A stretch of 64,000 nt of DNA. Origin: Porticoccaceae bacterium (GTDB taxonomy: Bacteria; Pseudomonadota; Gammaproteobacteria; Pseudomonadales; Porticoccaceae). Every line of letters starts with the position of its first letter. Within the stretch, counting starts at the first letter, position 1. Below are positions 25,909 to 35,325 of this stretch, in pieces. The stretch spans positions 92,295 through 156,294 of the forward strand of contig JAHEGD010000005.1 in assembly GCA_024639885.1 (NCBI GenBank). The letters run 5' to 3'. The notes beneath the pieces are model-generated. The model was not told where the DNA came from and made no database searches. It saw nothing but the letters and a program-made list of their open reading frames with translations. The position numbers and the translations under genes are program-made.

Positions 25909-26874
25909 ATGCAGCAGCGACAACCGGTCACTGATCTCGGCCACGGCATTGTCTGTTTAGACACCGGCTACATTCGCAGCGGGCTGGCCTGCTTCTACCT
26001 GATCGAGGGCGGCGGCGAGTACGCGGTAGTCGAGTGCGGCACCCGCTACAGCGTCGCCCAGCTCAACGACTATATGGCGGAACACGGCATTAGCCCAGAG
26101 GCGGTGCGCTACGTGATCCCCACCCATGTCCACCTAGACCACGCCGGTGGCGCCGGGGTGATGATGGCGCAGTTCCCGCAGGCACAGCTGGTGGTGCATG
26201 GCAACGGCGCCCGCCACCTGATCGACCCGACTAAATTGGCCGCCGGTGCCCGCGCGGTCTATGGCGACGCCCGCTTTGACGAACTCTACGGCGAGATTGT
26301 ACCGGTTGATGCAGCGCGCGTGGTCAGCCCCGCCGACGGCGAGGTGCTGCTTTTGGGCGACCGGCCGCTACAGTTTTTTGACACCCCCGGCCACGCCAAC
26401 CACCACTTTTGTCTCTGGGACGAGCGCAGCCGCAGCTGGTTTAGCGGTGATGTGTTTGGTCTGCGCTACCCCGAGTTTGCCGCCACCGACGGGCAGCTCG
26501 ACTACCTGATTACCACCACCACCCCGGTCCAGTTTGACCCGGCCAAGTTGATTGCGTCGGTCGAGCTGTTGGCCGCCAACAACCCGGCGCAGATACTGCT
26601 TACCCACTACGGCGCGGTCAGCGACGTGGCGCGCTGCGCGGCGCTGCTCTGCGAGCAGATTAACGACCACTGCGCGATCGCTGAGCGCCACGCCGCGCTG
26701 CCTGCCGGGGCCGAGCGCTGCGCCGCCATTGAGGCGGAGCTGCTCAGTTACTTCGCCGGCCAGATCGCCGACCAGCGCCCCGACTTAGACGGCGCAGCGC
26801 TGCTGCCGCTGCTGGCGATGGACATCAACCTCAATGCGCAGGGGCTGGATGTCTGGTTGGCGCGGCGCGGCTAG
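25909..26874 (+). CDS. MBL-fold metallohydrolase
   Basis: A 321-residue cytosolic protein with the metallo-beta-lactamase fold. The zinc motif is THVHLDHAGGAG (about residues 76-87), with further ligands in DTPGHANHHF and SGDVFGLRYPE, and a final TYG-like LLTHYGAV. The chain is longer than glyoxalase II and has a C-terminal helical extension of about 90 residues. The substrate cannot be inferred. It is divergent from coq7 and converges on purD with 8 bases between the stops. Confidence 0.85.
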   Translation: MQQRQPVTDLGHGIVCLDTGYIRSGLACFYLIEGGGEYAVVECGTRYSVAQLNDYMAEHGISPEAVRYVIPTHVHLDHAGGAGVMMAQFPQAQLVVHGNGARHLIDPTKLAAGARAVYGDARFDELYGEIVPVDAARVVSPADGEVLLLGDRPLQFFDTPGHANHHFCLWDERSRSWFSGDVFGLRYPEFAATDGQLDYLITTTTPVQFDPAKLIASVELLAANNPAQILLTHYGAVSDVARCAALLCEQINDHCAIAERHAALPAGAERCAAIEAELLSYFAGQIADQRPDLDGAALLPLLAMDINLNAQGLDVWLARRG

Positions 26875-26882
26875 CCGGCCGC

Positions 26883-28166
26883 CTATTGTTCGCGGGCGAT
26901 CGCGCGCCAGCCGATGTCGCGGCGGTAGAACGACCCCTCCCAACTGATCTGCTCGGCGAGCCGATAGGCCTGCTGCTGGGCGCTGCCGATGGTGTCGCCG
27001 AGTGCGGTGGCACACAGTACCCGGCCGCCGCTGGTGACAACACGCTCGCCGGCCAGCGCGGTACCGGCGTGGAACAGCTTGCTATCGGCCGGTGCCGGCT
27101 CCGCTAAGCCGTTGATCGGCAGCCCTTTGGCGTAGTCGCCGGGGTAGCCGCCGGCGGCCAGCACCACGCCGACTGCCGGGCGCGGGTCCCACGCTGCGTG
27201 CTCGGCGTCGAGCCGGCCGTCGATGGCGGCCAGACAGTGGTCGACCAAATCAGACTGCAGCCGCATTAAAATCGGCTGGGTCTCGGGGTCGCCAAACCGG
27301 CAGTTGTACTCAATCACTTTGGGGGTGCCGTCGGCCATAATCATCAGCCCGGCGTAGAGGAAACCGCGGTAGCGGTTGCCCTCTGCCTGCATACCGGCCA
27401 CGGTCGGCTCGATCACTTCACTGAGGATGCGCTGGTAGATGGTGGCGTCGACCACCGGCGCCGGGCTGTAGGCACCCATGCCGCCGGTGTTGGGGCCGCT
27501 GTCGCCCTCGCCAACCCGCTTGTGGTCTTGGCTGGTGGCCATCGGCAGCAGCTGCTGGCCGTCGACCATTACGATAAAGCTCGCCTCTTCGCCATCGAGA
27601 AACTCCTCGATAACTACCCGGTGGCCCGCCTCGCCAAAGGCGTTGCCGGCCAGCATGTCGTGTACCGCGGCCTCGGCCTCGGCCAGTGTCATGGCGACAA
27701 TCACCCCTTTGCCAGCGGCCAGGCCGTCTGCCTTAACCACTATCGGCGCGCCGTGCTGGCGCAGGTAGGCGAGCGCCGGCTCGACCTCGGTAAAGTTACC
27801 GTAAAAAGCAGTGGGGATATTGTGGCGCGCCAAAAAGTCTTTGGTAAACGCCTTCGACCCCTCCAACTGGGCGGCGCCGGCGCTGGGGCCGAAGATCTTC
27901 AGGCCGCGCTCTTCAAAGTAGTCAACTACCCCCTCTACCAGCGGCTGCTCGGGGCCGACGATGGTCAGGCCGACAGCGTTGGCGGTGGCAAACTCGGCCA
28001 GTGCGGCAAAGTCACTGACGCCGATCTCAACGTTGCGCACTTTCGCTTCAGTGGCGCTGCCGGCGTTGCCGGGGGCGACAAACACGGTCTCTACGCGGGC
28101 GTTTTGCGCCGCCTTCCAGGCCAGCGCGTGCTCGCGGCCGCCACTGCCAATAATCAGTACGTTCAT
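26883..28166 (-). CDS. purD: Phosphoribosylamine-glycine ligase
   Basis: ATP-grasp enzyme of de novo purine synthesis forming GAR. With the ATG at 28166 the protein starts MNVLIIGSGGREHALAWK and has 427 residues, the normal length; the frame is open back to 28274 over purH. FGPSAGAAQLEGSKAFTKDF, VVKADGLAAGKGVIVA, DGEEASFIVMVDG and EYNCRFGDPETQPI are all present. It follows purH by 16 bases on the minus strand, the usual purHD operon, here extended upstream by fis and dusB. Confidence 0.97.
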   Translation of the reverse strand: MNVLIIGSGGREHALAWKAAQNARVETVFVAPGNAGSATEAKVRNVEIGVSDFAALAEFATANAVGLTIVGPEQPLVEGVVDYFEERGLKIFGPSAGAAQLEGSKAFTKDFLARHNIPTAFYGNFTEVEPALAYLRQHGAPIVVKADGLAAGKGVIVAMTLAEAEAAVHDMLAGNAFGEAGHRVVIEEFLDGEEASFIVMVDGQQLLPMATSQDHKRVGEGDSGPNTGGMGAYSPAPVVDATIYQRILSEVIEPTVAGMQAEGNRYRGFLYAGLMIMADGTPKVIEYNCRFGDPETQPILMRLQSDLVDHCLAAIDGRLDAEHAAWDPRPAVGVVLAAGGYPGDYAKGLPINGLAEPAPADSKLFHAGTALAGERVVTSGGRVLCATALGDTIGSAQQQAYRLAEQISWEGSFYRRDIGWRAIAREQ

Positions 28167-28182
28167 AACAGCTCCTAGCAGC

Positions 28183-29757
28183 TTAGTGGCGGAAGTGGCG
28201 CATGCCGGTGAAGACCATCGCCATGCCGTGCTCATCGGCGGCGGCAATGGTTTCGTCGTCGCGCATCGAGCCACCCGGCTGGATCACGCAGGAGATACCC
28301 GCGGCAGCGGCGTTGTCGATGCCGTCGCGGAACGGGAAGAAGGCGTCCGAGGACATCACCGCCCCCTTCACCTGCAGCCCGGCGTGCTCGGCTTTAATGC
28401 CGGCGATACGGGCCGAGTTGACGCGGCTCATCTGGCCGGCGCCAACGCCGATGGTGCGCTGGCCGCTGGCGTAGACGATGGCGTTGGATTTAACCATCTT
28501 GGCGACCTTCCAAGCGAACAGCAGGTCGGCGATCTCGGCGTCGGTCGGCTGGCGCTTAGTGACAATCTTGAGGTCGGCGGCGGTGATCACACCGTTGTCG
28601 CGTTGCTGAATCAGCAGCCCGCCATTAACCCGCTTGTAGTCAAAGTCATCGGGGCGCTCGGCCGGCCACTCGCCGCAGGCGAGCAGGCGCACATTCTTCT
28701 TGGCGGCCACGACCGCGACGGCGGCGTCGCTCACCGACGGGGCGATGATCACCTCAACAAACTGCTGGGCGCAGATCGCCTCGGCGGTGGCAGCGTCTAG
28801 CTCGCGGTTAAAGGCGATGATGCCGCCGAATGCCGACTCACTGTCGGTGGCGTAGGCCGCTTGGTAGGCGTCCAGCAGGTTGTCGGCAATCGCCACGCCG
28901 CACGGGTTGGCGTGTTTGACGATGACACAGGCCGGCTCGGCAAACTGCTTTACGCACTCCAGCGCCGCGTCGGTGTCGGCGATATTGTTGAACGACAGCT
29001 CTTTGCCCTGCAGCTGGGTGGCGGTTGCCACGCTCGCCTCAACCGGGTTGGCTTCGGTGTAGAAGGCCGCCGCTTGGTGGGGGTTCTCGCCGTAGCGCAT
29101 CTCTTGGCGCTTGTGGTACTGGCTGTTGTAGGTGGCCGGGAACAGCCCGGCGACATTGTCGGTGGTGCGCGCACCAAAGTGGTTGGCGATCATGCCGTCG
29201 TAGCCGGCGGTGTGCTCAAAGGCGCGCACCATCAACTGGTAGCGGGTCTGGTAGCCGAGTTGGCCGGCGTTGGCAGCCAGCTCGTCGAGCACCGGTTGGT
29301 AGTCGCCGGCGTTGACCACAATCGCCACATCGCGGTGGTTTTTAGCCGCCGAGCGGACCATGGTTGGGCCGCCGATGTCGATATTCTCAATGGCGCGCGG
29401 CAGGTCGCAGTTGGGGTCGGCGACGGTGGCAGCAAACGGGTAGAGGTTGACCACCACCATATCGATCGGGGCGATGCCGTGCTCGGCCATGACCGCGTCG
29501 TCGGTGCCGCGGCGGCCGAGGATACCACCGTGGATTTTCGGGTGAAGGGTTTTTACCCGGCCGTCCATCATCTCGGCAAAGCCGGTGTAGTCGGCCACCT
29601 CGGTGACCTCGATGCCGTTGTCGCCGAGCAGCTTGAAGGTGCCGCCGGTCGACAGCAGCTCGACACCGTGGCCGCGCAGGGCGCGGGCAAAGTCGACAAT
29701 GCCGGTTTTATCGGAAACGCTGATCAGCGCGCGGCGGACGGGTTTTAGATCGCTCAT
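28183..29757 (-). CDS. purH: Bifunctional AICAR transformylase / IMP cyclohydrolase
   Basis: Performs the last two steps of IMP synthesis. The 524-residue chain opens with the cyclohydrolase domain ([42 protein letters not shown]) and continues with the transformylase domain ([11 protein letters not shown] with the catalytic Lys-His, [27 protein letters not shown] and the C-terminal FTGMRHFRH). All expected blocks are intact. It lies between fis and purD on the minus strand. Confidence 0.98.
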   Translation of the reverse strand: MSDLKPVRRALISVSDKTGIVDFARALRGHGVELLSTGGTFKLLGDNGIEVTEVADYTGFAEMMDGRVKTLHPKIHGGILGRRGTDDAVMAEHGIAPIDMVVVNLYPFAATVADPNCDLPRAIENIDIGGPTMVRSAAKNHRDVAIVVNAGDYQPVLDELAANAGQLGYQTRYQLMVRAFEHTAGYDGMIANHFGARTTDNVAGLFPATYNSQYHKRQEMRYGENPHQAAAFYTEANPVEASVATATQLQGKELSFNNIADTDAALECVKQFAEPACVIVKHANPCGVAIADNLLDAYQAAYATDSESAFGGIIAFNRELDAATAEAICAQQFVEVIIAPSVSDAAVAVVAAKKNVRLLACGEWPAERPDDFDYKRVNGGLLIQQRDNGVITAADLKIVTKRQPTDAEIADLLFAWKVAKMVKSNAIVYASGQRTIGVGAGQMSRVNSARIAGIKAEHAGLQVKGAVMSSDAFFPFRDGIDNAAAAGISCVIQPGGSMRDDETIAAADEHGMAMVFTGMRHFRH

Positions 29758-29789
29758 GAATGCCTCGGGTAGGGTGGGTAACAGGGTGT

Positions 29790-30071
29790 TTAAAGTAAGT
29801 TGTACTGCTTGAGTTTTTTGCGCAGCGTGCCGCGGTTTAAGCCGAGCATCTCGGCGGTGCGGCTCTGGTTGTTGCGGGTCTGTTTCATCACCGCTTGCAG
29901 CAGGGGCGGCTCTACCTCGCTCATCACCAAGTTGTAGAGGTCGACCGGTGGCTGGCCTTCAAGGCTGTCGAAGTAGTTGGCCATGGCGTTGGCAACGTGG
30001 TCGCGCAGTGTCCGCGGCGGGGTCAGGTCGCCGTAGTCGGGCTGCTGCTCGGGGAGGCTGTTGTTGAGCAT
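29790..30071 (-). CDS. fis: Nucleoid-associated factor Fis
   Basis: Small dimeric DNA-bending protein that activates rRNA promoters and shapes the nucleoid. The 93 residues end in a helix-turn-helix: [33 protein letters not shown], almost invariant in the family. Its start overlaps the dusB stop by one base (TAATG), the classic dusB-fis operon in which dusB translation influences fis. A strong rRNA-type promoter at the right end of this window would be a natural target. Confidence 0.97.
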   Translation of the reverse strand: MLNNSLPEQQPDYGDLTPPRTLRDHVANAMANYFDSLEGQPPVDLYNLVMSEVEPPLLQAVMKQTRNNQSRTAEMLGLNRGTLRKKLKQYNLL

Positions 30072-31090
30072 TAGGCGGCTCTCTCGGTGGTGGCCGGCGG
30101 CTGGTTGAAAAACTCAGCGAGCGCGGCGATCTGGCTGGCGGCACTGTCGAGGCGGTTAAACTGCCCGCGAAACTCGGCGCCGCAGCCGGCAAAGTGGGCG
30201 TCCAAATACCAGCCGATGTGTTTGCGGGCGATCCGCAGCCCGCCCAGCTCGCCATAGAACCGGTGCAGCGCAGCTAAGTGGGCCAGTGCCGTGTTGGCAA
30301 TAGTATCGCCGCTCGGCGCGGCCAGCAGCTCGCCGCTGGCTAGGTAGTGGTTGATCTGGCTGAACAGCCACGGGTTGCCCTGCGCGGCGCGGCCGATCAT
30401 CACCGCGGCGGCGCCGGTCTCGGCGATCACTGCGGCGGCCTGTTGCGGGGTGCGGATATCGCCGTTGGCGATAACCGGCAGCTCGGTGGCGGCCACCACC
30501 GCAGCGATGGTGGCGTATTCGGCGCTGCCGTTAAAGCGGCAGGCGCGGGTGCGGCCGTGGATAGCCAGCGCGGCGATGCCGGCCTGCTCGGCGATTTTGG
30601 CGATCTCGACCGCGTTGCGGTTGCCGGTATCCCAGCCGGTGCGGATCTTTAGTGTCACCGGCACCTCGACGGCGGCGACCACTGCACTGAGGATCTCGCC
30701 GACCAGCTGGGGGTGTTGCAGCAGTGCCGAGCCGGCCGCTTTGCGGCAGACCTTTTTGGCCGGGCAGCCCATGTTGATATCGATGATCTCTGCGCCTTCG
30801 TCGACATTAAACCGCGCCGCGGCGGCCATAGTGGCCGGCTCGGTACCGGCGATTTGCACCGAGCGCGGCGCCGGCTCGCCGGCAAATTGGCGGCGCAGCG
30901 ACGACTTGCGGGTGGCGCGCAGATCGGGGTTGCTGCTGACCATCTCGCTGACTACCAGCCCGGCGCCGTGTTGGCGACAGAGCTGCCGAAACGGCAGGTC
31001 GGTTACGCCGGCCATCGGCGCCAACACGGTCGGCTCGGTTATCTGGTAGGGGCCAATCGCAAACACGGCGCTCTCGCAGGTCGGTGACAC
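30071..31090 (-). CDS. dusB: tRNA-dihydrouridine synthase B
   Basis: FMN-dependent enzyme reducing uridines in the tRNA D-loop. The 339-residue frame starts at a GTG (31090); the conserved part begins with PTVLAPMAGVTDLPFR. The FMN and tRNA site blocks are DINMGCPAKKVC (catalytic Cys), VTLKIRTGWD, AIHGRTRACRFNG, VIANGDIRTPQQA and VMIGRAAQGNPW. A shorter start within the first 20 codons is possible. Coupled to fis by a one-base overlap. Confidence 0.95.
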   Translation of the reverse strand: MSPTCESAVFAIGPYQITEPTVLAPMAGVTDLPFRQLCRQHGAGLVVSEMVSSNPDLRATRKSSLRRQFAGEPAPRSVQIAGTEPATMAAAARFNVDEGAEIIDINMGCPAKKVCRKAAGSALLQHPQLVGEILSAVVAAVEVPVTLKIRTGWDTGNRNAVEIAKIAEQAGIAALAIHGRTRACRFNGSAEYATIAAVVAATELPVIANGDIRTPQQAAAVIAETGAAAVMIGRAAQGNPWLFSQINHYLASGELLAAPSGDTIANTALAHLAALHRFYGELGGLRIARKHIGWYLDAHFAGCGAEFRGQFNRLDSAASQIAALAEFFNQPPATTERAA

Positions 31091-31347
31091 CGCGCCTGGG
31101 TGCGGCGGCGGTCAAAAAAGGGTCGCCATCATACCCAAAAACTGCCTGATTAAAAAGTGATCAATTGGGTGTTGGGGCTATGAAGTATGCAATGCTGTGA
31201 TCAGATCTCGACCAGAAGGTGGAGTAGGCGCTTTGGTTGATTGGGGCAATGAGAAATTTGCGCCGTCGGCACTTTTGCCCCGCCCTCGTTCGGGGTAAGC
31301 TATAAACAATGTTTATGCTTTAATAAACCACAACTAAGGGAAATACT

Positions 31348-31737
31348 ATGTTTAGTCACGTAATGCTCGGTGCCACCGATATTGAAGCCTCTAAAGTTTT
31401 TTATGACGCCGTGCTCGGCGCGCTGGGCATCGGCCCGGGTGCAGAGAACATTACCGACAGCGGCATTAAGCGCTATATGTACATGACCCCGACCGGCATT
31501 TTTGCCATCACCCAACCGCTCGATGGCCAGCCGGCCAGCTGTGGCAACGGCAGCACCATCGGCTTTGCGGTAGAGAGCGCTGAGCAGGGCGATGCCTGGC
31601 ACGCCGCTGGGCTGGCCAACGGCGGCAGCGATTGTGAAGATGCGCCGGGCACGCGAGAGGGCAGCATGGGCAAACTCTACCTGGCCTACCTGCGCGACCC
31701 GTCTGGCAACAAGCTCTGCGCGCTGAAGCGACTCTAA
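31348..31737 (+). CDS. VOC-family (glyoxalase/bleomycin-resistance fold) protein
   Basis: A 129-residue single VOC module: FSHVMLGATDIEASKVFYDAVLGALG at the start and YLRDPSGNKLCALKRL at the end, with the metal-binding positions H4 and a Glu/Asp later as in many uncharacterised dioxygenase-like members. The substrate is unknown. It has its own upstream region of 257 bases, containing TATAAA near 31300 and a possible CCCCG/CGGGG hairpin just before it, and its own terminator, so is probably monocistronic. Confidence 0.85.
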   Translation: MFSHVMLGATDIEASKVFYDAVLGALGIGPGAENITDSGIKRYMYMTPTGIFAITQPLDGQPASCGNGSTIGFAVESAEQGDAWHAAGLANGGSDCEDAPGTREGSMGKLYLAYLRDPSGNKLCALKRL

Positions 31738-31752
31738 AGCCGCACGGTTAAC

Positions 31753-31789
31753 AAGCCGCTGGCCGCCGTGTGTGGTCGGCGGCTTTTTT
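31753..31789 (+). terminator. Intrinsic terminator of the VOC gene
   Basis: Stem AAGCCGC/GCGGCTT extended by five further pairs, a 9-base loop, then a run of T to 31789. It lies 16 bases after the stop codon. The minus-strand prmA gene ends 13 bases further on. Confidence 0.85.
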
Positions 31790-31801
31790 GTAGGCCAGTT
31801 T

Positions 31802-32695
31802 TTAGCTGCGCCGTGTACCGGCTATCTGCACCCAGCCCTGCTCGATCGATGCCGGCTGGAAGGCCACCGCGCTCCGGTAGGGGGCGGTGACCGCTTCGAG
31901 CTGGCTGTCGAGTAGCCCCGACAGGCAGAGCTGGCCGCCGTCGTTGAGCAGCGCGGTGAGGGTGTCGGCGAGCTGGATGAGCGGCTCGGCAAGGATGTTG
32001 GCAAACACGATATCGGCGCGGCTGCCGGCCGGCAGCTGCTCGGGCAGGTAGGTGACCACCCGCTCGGCAGCGATCTGGTTGTTGACCGCGTTGTCGGCGG
32101 TGGCGATCAGCGCCAGCGGGTCGTTGTCGACCGCGATCACCCGCTCGGCGCCGAGCAGCAGTGCGGCGATTCCTAAAATGCCCGAGCCACAGCCGTAGTC
32201 GATCACGGTGGCGCCGGCCAGCGGCAGCTGCTCGAGCCAGCGCAGGCAGAGGTGGGTGGTCGGGTGGCTGCCGGTACCAAAGGCGAGGCCGGGGTCGAGA
32301 ATCAGGTTGACCGCGTCGGGCTCAGGCGGCGCCATCCAGCTCGGGCAGATCCACAGCCGCTGGCCGCACTGGATCGGCTCAAAGTAGCGCTTCCACTCTT
32401 GGCTCCAATCTTTGTTCTCGAGCTCGACCCACTGCTGCTGGTGGGCGGCGGTCGGCATCTCGGCGGCCAGCGCCGCTTCGATCGGGGCGCGCTCGACACC
32501 GCCCTCAAACAGCCCTTTAACAATCACCCGGTCCCACAGCGGCGTTTCGCCGATGGCCGGCTCAAGCAGCGGCTGGTCGGCGGCATCTTCAAGGCTGACG
32601 GTGGCGGCGCCGACCGCCATCAGCAGCTCTTCAACTAGCTCGCACTGCTCGCGCGACAATTCAAGTTGTAGCTCGATCCACTCTGGGGCAGACAC
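31802..32695 (-). CDS. prmA: Ribosomal protein L11 methyltransferase
   Basis: SAM-dependent enzyme trimethylating ribosomal protein L11. The 297-residue sequence starts with WIELQLELSREQCELVEELL, has the substrate-recognition region and then LAFGTGSHPTTHLCLRWLE, the SAM motif VIDYGCGSGILGIAALLLGA, VDNDPLAL and DIVFANILAEPL, all family signatures. The start codon touches the accC stop (one-base overlap), and the accBC-prmA order is common in gammaproteobacteria. Confidence 0.96.
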   Translation of the reverse strand: MSAPEWIELQLELSREQCELVEELLMAVGAATVSLEDAADQPLLEPAIGETPLWDRVIVKGLFEGGVERAPIEAALAAEMPTAAHQQQWVELENKDWSQEWKRYFEPIQCGQRLWICPSWMAPPEPDAVNLILDPGLAFGTGSHPTTHLCLRWLEQLPLAGATVIDYGCGSGILGIAALLLGAERVIAVDNDPLALIATADNAVNNQIAAERVVTYLPEQLPAGSRADIVFANILAEPLIQLADTLTALLNDGGQLCLSGLLDSQLEAVTAPYRSAVAFQPASIEQGWVQIAGTRRS

Positions 32696-34047
32696 TATTT
32701 GCCCAGTTTCTTTTCAAGGTAGTGAATGTTAACTCCGCCGGCTTGAAAGGCCTCGTCGAGAACTAGCTCTTTGTGCAGGGGGATATTGGTCTTGATGCCG
32801 TCGATGACGGTCTCATCGAGCGCGTTGCGCATACGGGTCAGCGCGGTGGCGCGGTCGTCACCGTGGGTGATGATCTTGCCGATCAGCGAGTCGTAGTTGG
32901 GCGGCACCCGGTAGCCGGCATAGATGTGCGAGTCGACCCGCACGCCGAGCCCGCCGGGGGCGTGGTAGCCCTTGATCAAGCCGGGCTGGGGCAGAAAACT
33001 GACCGGGTCCTCGGCGTTGAGCCGGCACTCGAAGGCGTGGCCGCGGAAGACGATGTCCTCTTGGCGCAGGCTCAGCGGTTGGCCGCTGGCAATTTTGAGC
33101 TGCTCTTTGACGATGTCGACGCCGGTGATCATCTCTGAGACCGGGTGCTCGACCTGGACGCGGGTGTTCATCTCGATAAAGTAGTAGCGGCCGTCTTCGT
33201 AGAGAAACTCGAAGGTGCCGGCGCCGCGGTAGTTGATCTGTTTGCAGGCGTTGACGCAGGCGTCGAACACCCCCTGGCGGACATCGTCGGCGATACCGGG
33301 TGCCGGCGCCTCCTCAAGCACTTTCTGGTGGCGGCGCTGCAGCGAGCAGTCGCGGTCACCGAGGTGGATAGCGCCCCCTTGGCCATCGGCCAACACCTGC
33401 ACCTCGACGTGGCGCGGGTTGGTGAGAAACTTCTCCATGTAGACGGTGCCGTCGTTAAACGCGGCCGCCGCCTCGGTCTTGGTCACGCTGACGGCGTTGA
33501 CCAGCGCCGCTTCGCTCTCGACCACGCGCATGCCGCGGCCACCGCCGCCGGCCGCGGCTTTAATGATCACCGGGTAGCCGATCCGCAGTGCGGTCGCCTT
33601 GAGCTCGGCGGGGTCTTCGCTGAGCGGGCCGTCGGAGCCCGGCACGGTCGGCACACCGGCCGCCTTCATGGCGCGGATCGCCGCCACTTTGTCACCCATA
33701 ATACGGATGGTCTCGGCCTTGGGGCCGATAAACACAAACCCGCTGTTCTCTACCTGCTCGGCAAAGTCGGCGTTCTCGGCCAAAAAGCCGTAGCCGGGGT
33801 GTACCCCTTGGGCGCCCGAGACCTCCATCGCGGCGATCAGCGACGGCACGTTCAGGTAGCTCTGTGGCGATGGGTTGGGGCCGATGCAGATCGACTCGTC
33901 GGCGAGCCGCACGTGTTTGAGGTCGGCGTCGACCTTAGAGTGGACGGCGACGGTCTTAATGTTGAGTTCTTTGCAGGCGCGCAGGATCCGCAGGGCAATT
34001 TCACCGCGGTTGGCGATAAGCACTTTTTCTAATAGGGGCTGTGACAT
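32695..34047 (-). CDS. accC: Biotin carboxylase subunit of acetyl-CoA carboxylase
   Basis: ATP-grasp enzyme carboxylating the biotin on AccB, first step of fatty-acid synthesis. 450 residues, normal length, with [14 protein letters not shown] at the start, the glycine loop [13 protein letters not shown], the HRDCS-type block [20 protein letters not shown], and [17 protein letters not shown]. Situated 64 bases after accB on the same strand. Confidence 0.98.
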   Translation of the reverse strand: MSQPLLEKVLIANRGEIALRILRACKELNIKTVAVHSKVDADLKHVRLADESICIGPNPSPQSYLNVPSLIAAMEVSGAQGVHPGYGFLAENADFAEQVENSGFVFIGPKAETIRIMGDKVAAIRAMKAAGVPTVPGSDGPLSEDPAELKATALRIGYPVIIKAAAGGGGRGMRVVESEAALVNAVSVTKTEAAAAFNDGTVYMEKFLTNPRHVEVQVLADGQGGAIHLGDRDCSLQRRHQKVLEEAPAPGIADDVRQGVFDACVNACKQINYRGAGTFEFLYEDGRYYFIEMNTRVQVEHPVSEMITGVDIVKEQLKIASGQPLSLRQEDIVFRGHAFECRLNAEDPVSFLPQPGLIKGYHAPGGLGVRVDSHIYAGYRVPPNYDSLIGKIITHGDDRATALTRMRNALDETVIDGIKTNIPLHKELVLDEAFQAGGVNIHYLEKKLGK

Positions 34048-34111
34048 AACGGGCTCTCCGTGCAGGGTTCACGATCGCGGGGCGGCTGTCGCCCCAAGCT
34101 GGGTGCAGCGC

Positions 34112-34570
34112 TTAAACAATCGTGACCAGCGGCTGGTCAAACTCGACCGGCTCGCCGTCTTCCACCAGGATGGCGCCGATGGTGCCGGCTTGGTCCGCTT
34201 CGATCTGGTTCATCATCTTCATCGCTTCGATGATGCAGATCACGTCGCCCTTGTTGACCTTGCTGCCAACTTCAATGAACGCCGGCGAGCCTGGCGCGGG
34301 CGAGCGGTAGAAGCTGCCAACCATCGGCGAGTTGACGCTGTGGCCGAGATCGACCGGCGCTTCGCTGGCGGCCACCGCGGCCGGTGCCGCTGCGGCGGGG
34401 GCTGGGGCCGGCTGTGGTGCTGCCAGGGGTGCCGGCGCAGAGTAGGCGACCGGTGCGATCGGCGCGCCGCGGCTGATCCGCACTGACTCCTCGCCTTCGG
34501 TAATCTCCAGCTCGTTGATGTTCGACTCTTCCAGCAGTTCGATCAATTTTTTAATTTTGCGGATATCCAT
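34112..34570 (-). CDS. accB: Biotin carboxyl carrier protein of acetyl-CoA carboxylase
   Basis: Carries biotin between AccC and the carboxyltransferase. Started at the ATG at 34570 the protein is [14 protein letters not shown] and has 152 residues; a second ATG three codons upstream is possible. An Ala/Pro-rich flexible linker (about 40-72) separates the N-terminal part from the biotinyl domain, whose target lysine is K118 in EAMKM. It follows aroQ by about 47 bases and precedes accC, the canonical aroQ-accB-accC order. Confidence 0.98.
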   Translation of the reverse strand: MDIRKIKKLIELLEESNINELEITEGEESVRISRGAPIAPVAYSAPAPLAAPQPAPAPAAAAPAAVAASEAPVDLGHSVNSPMVGSFYRSPAPGSPAFIEVGSKVNKGDVICIIEAMKMMNQIEADQAGTIGAILVEDGEPVEFDQPLVTIV

Positions 34571-34617
34571 AATCGTCACTCTCTCGGTTTGGCAATCAAA
34601 TAGGGTTGGGTTAACTG

Positions 34618-35058
34618 TTAGGCGTCTAGCTGCGCCACTGCGGCGTCCAGTGCCAATGTATAGCTGGTGGCGCCAAAGCCGGCAACAACGCCGACCGCAA
34701 TGTCGCTGAGGAACGAGTGCTGGCGGAACTCCTCGCGGGCGTGGACATTGGAGAGGTGCAGCTCGATGAACGGTATCGCCACCCCGGCCAGCGCGTCGCG
34801 CAGGGCGATGCTGGTGTGGGTAAAGGCGGCCGGGTTGATCAGAATAAAATCGACCCCCTCTTGGCCGGCGGTGTGGATCCGCTCGATCAACTCGTACTCG
34901 GCGTTGCTCTGCAGCGTCAACAAGTGGTGGCCCGCCTCGAGCGCGCGGCCCAGCAGCAGCTGGTTGATCTGCTCGAGCGTAGTGGTGCCGTAGAGCTCGG
35001 GCTCGCGGCTGCCGAGCAGGTTGAGATTGGGGCCGTGCAGTACCAAGATCGTCGCCAT
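34618..35058 (-). CDS. aroQ: Type II 3-dehydroquinate dehydratase
   Basis: Dodecameric shikimate-pathway enzyme converting 3-dehydroquinate to 3-dehydroshikimate. The 146 residues include [18 protein letters not shown] (with the catalytic Tyr and Arg loop), [30 protein letters not shown] and [21 protein letters not shown] (catalytic His). AAGAGGG precedes the ATG. The 267-base gap to dsbD probably holds the promoter of the aroQ-accBC-prmA unit; I see no ORF in it. Confidence 0.97.
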   Translation of the reverse strand: MATILVLHGPNLNLLGSREPELYGTTTLEQINQLLLGRALEAGHHLLTLQSNAEYELIERIHTAGQEGVDFILINPAAFTHTSIALRDALAGVAIPFIELHLSNVHAREEFRQHSFLSDIAVGVVAGFGATSYTLALDAAVAQLDA

Positions 35059-35325
35059 CGGGTTGCCCTCTTATGGTGCGGGGTAATAGAGTGGTCGAGT
35101 GTGCAACAAAATCGCCACGCTGTCCAGCGGTGTGACCGAAACGCGAGAGTTCGCCACAAATGGCTGCCTTTTCGCCGATTTTAACCCGTCTTTACCGGAA
35201 CTTGCCGCCGCTGGTGGCGACGATGAGCGAACTTGTGCGCGCTTTGCCGGCAGATAGCGGCCAATGGGACCTAAATTGGCTATCATCGCCCAAGCTGGCC
35301 GTTAATCGAAGAAAATAGGCTAATT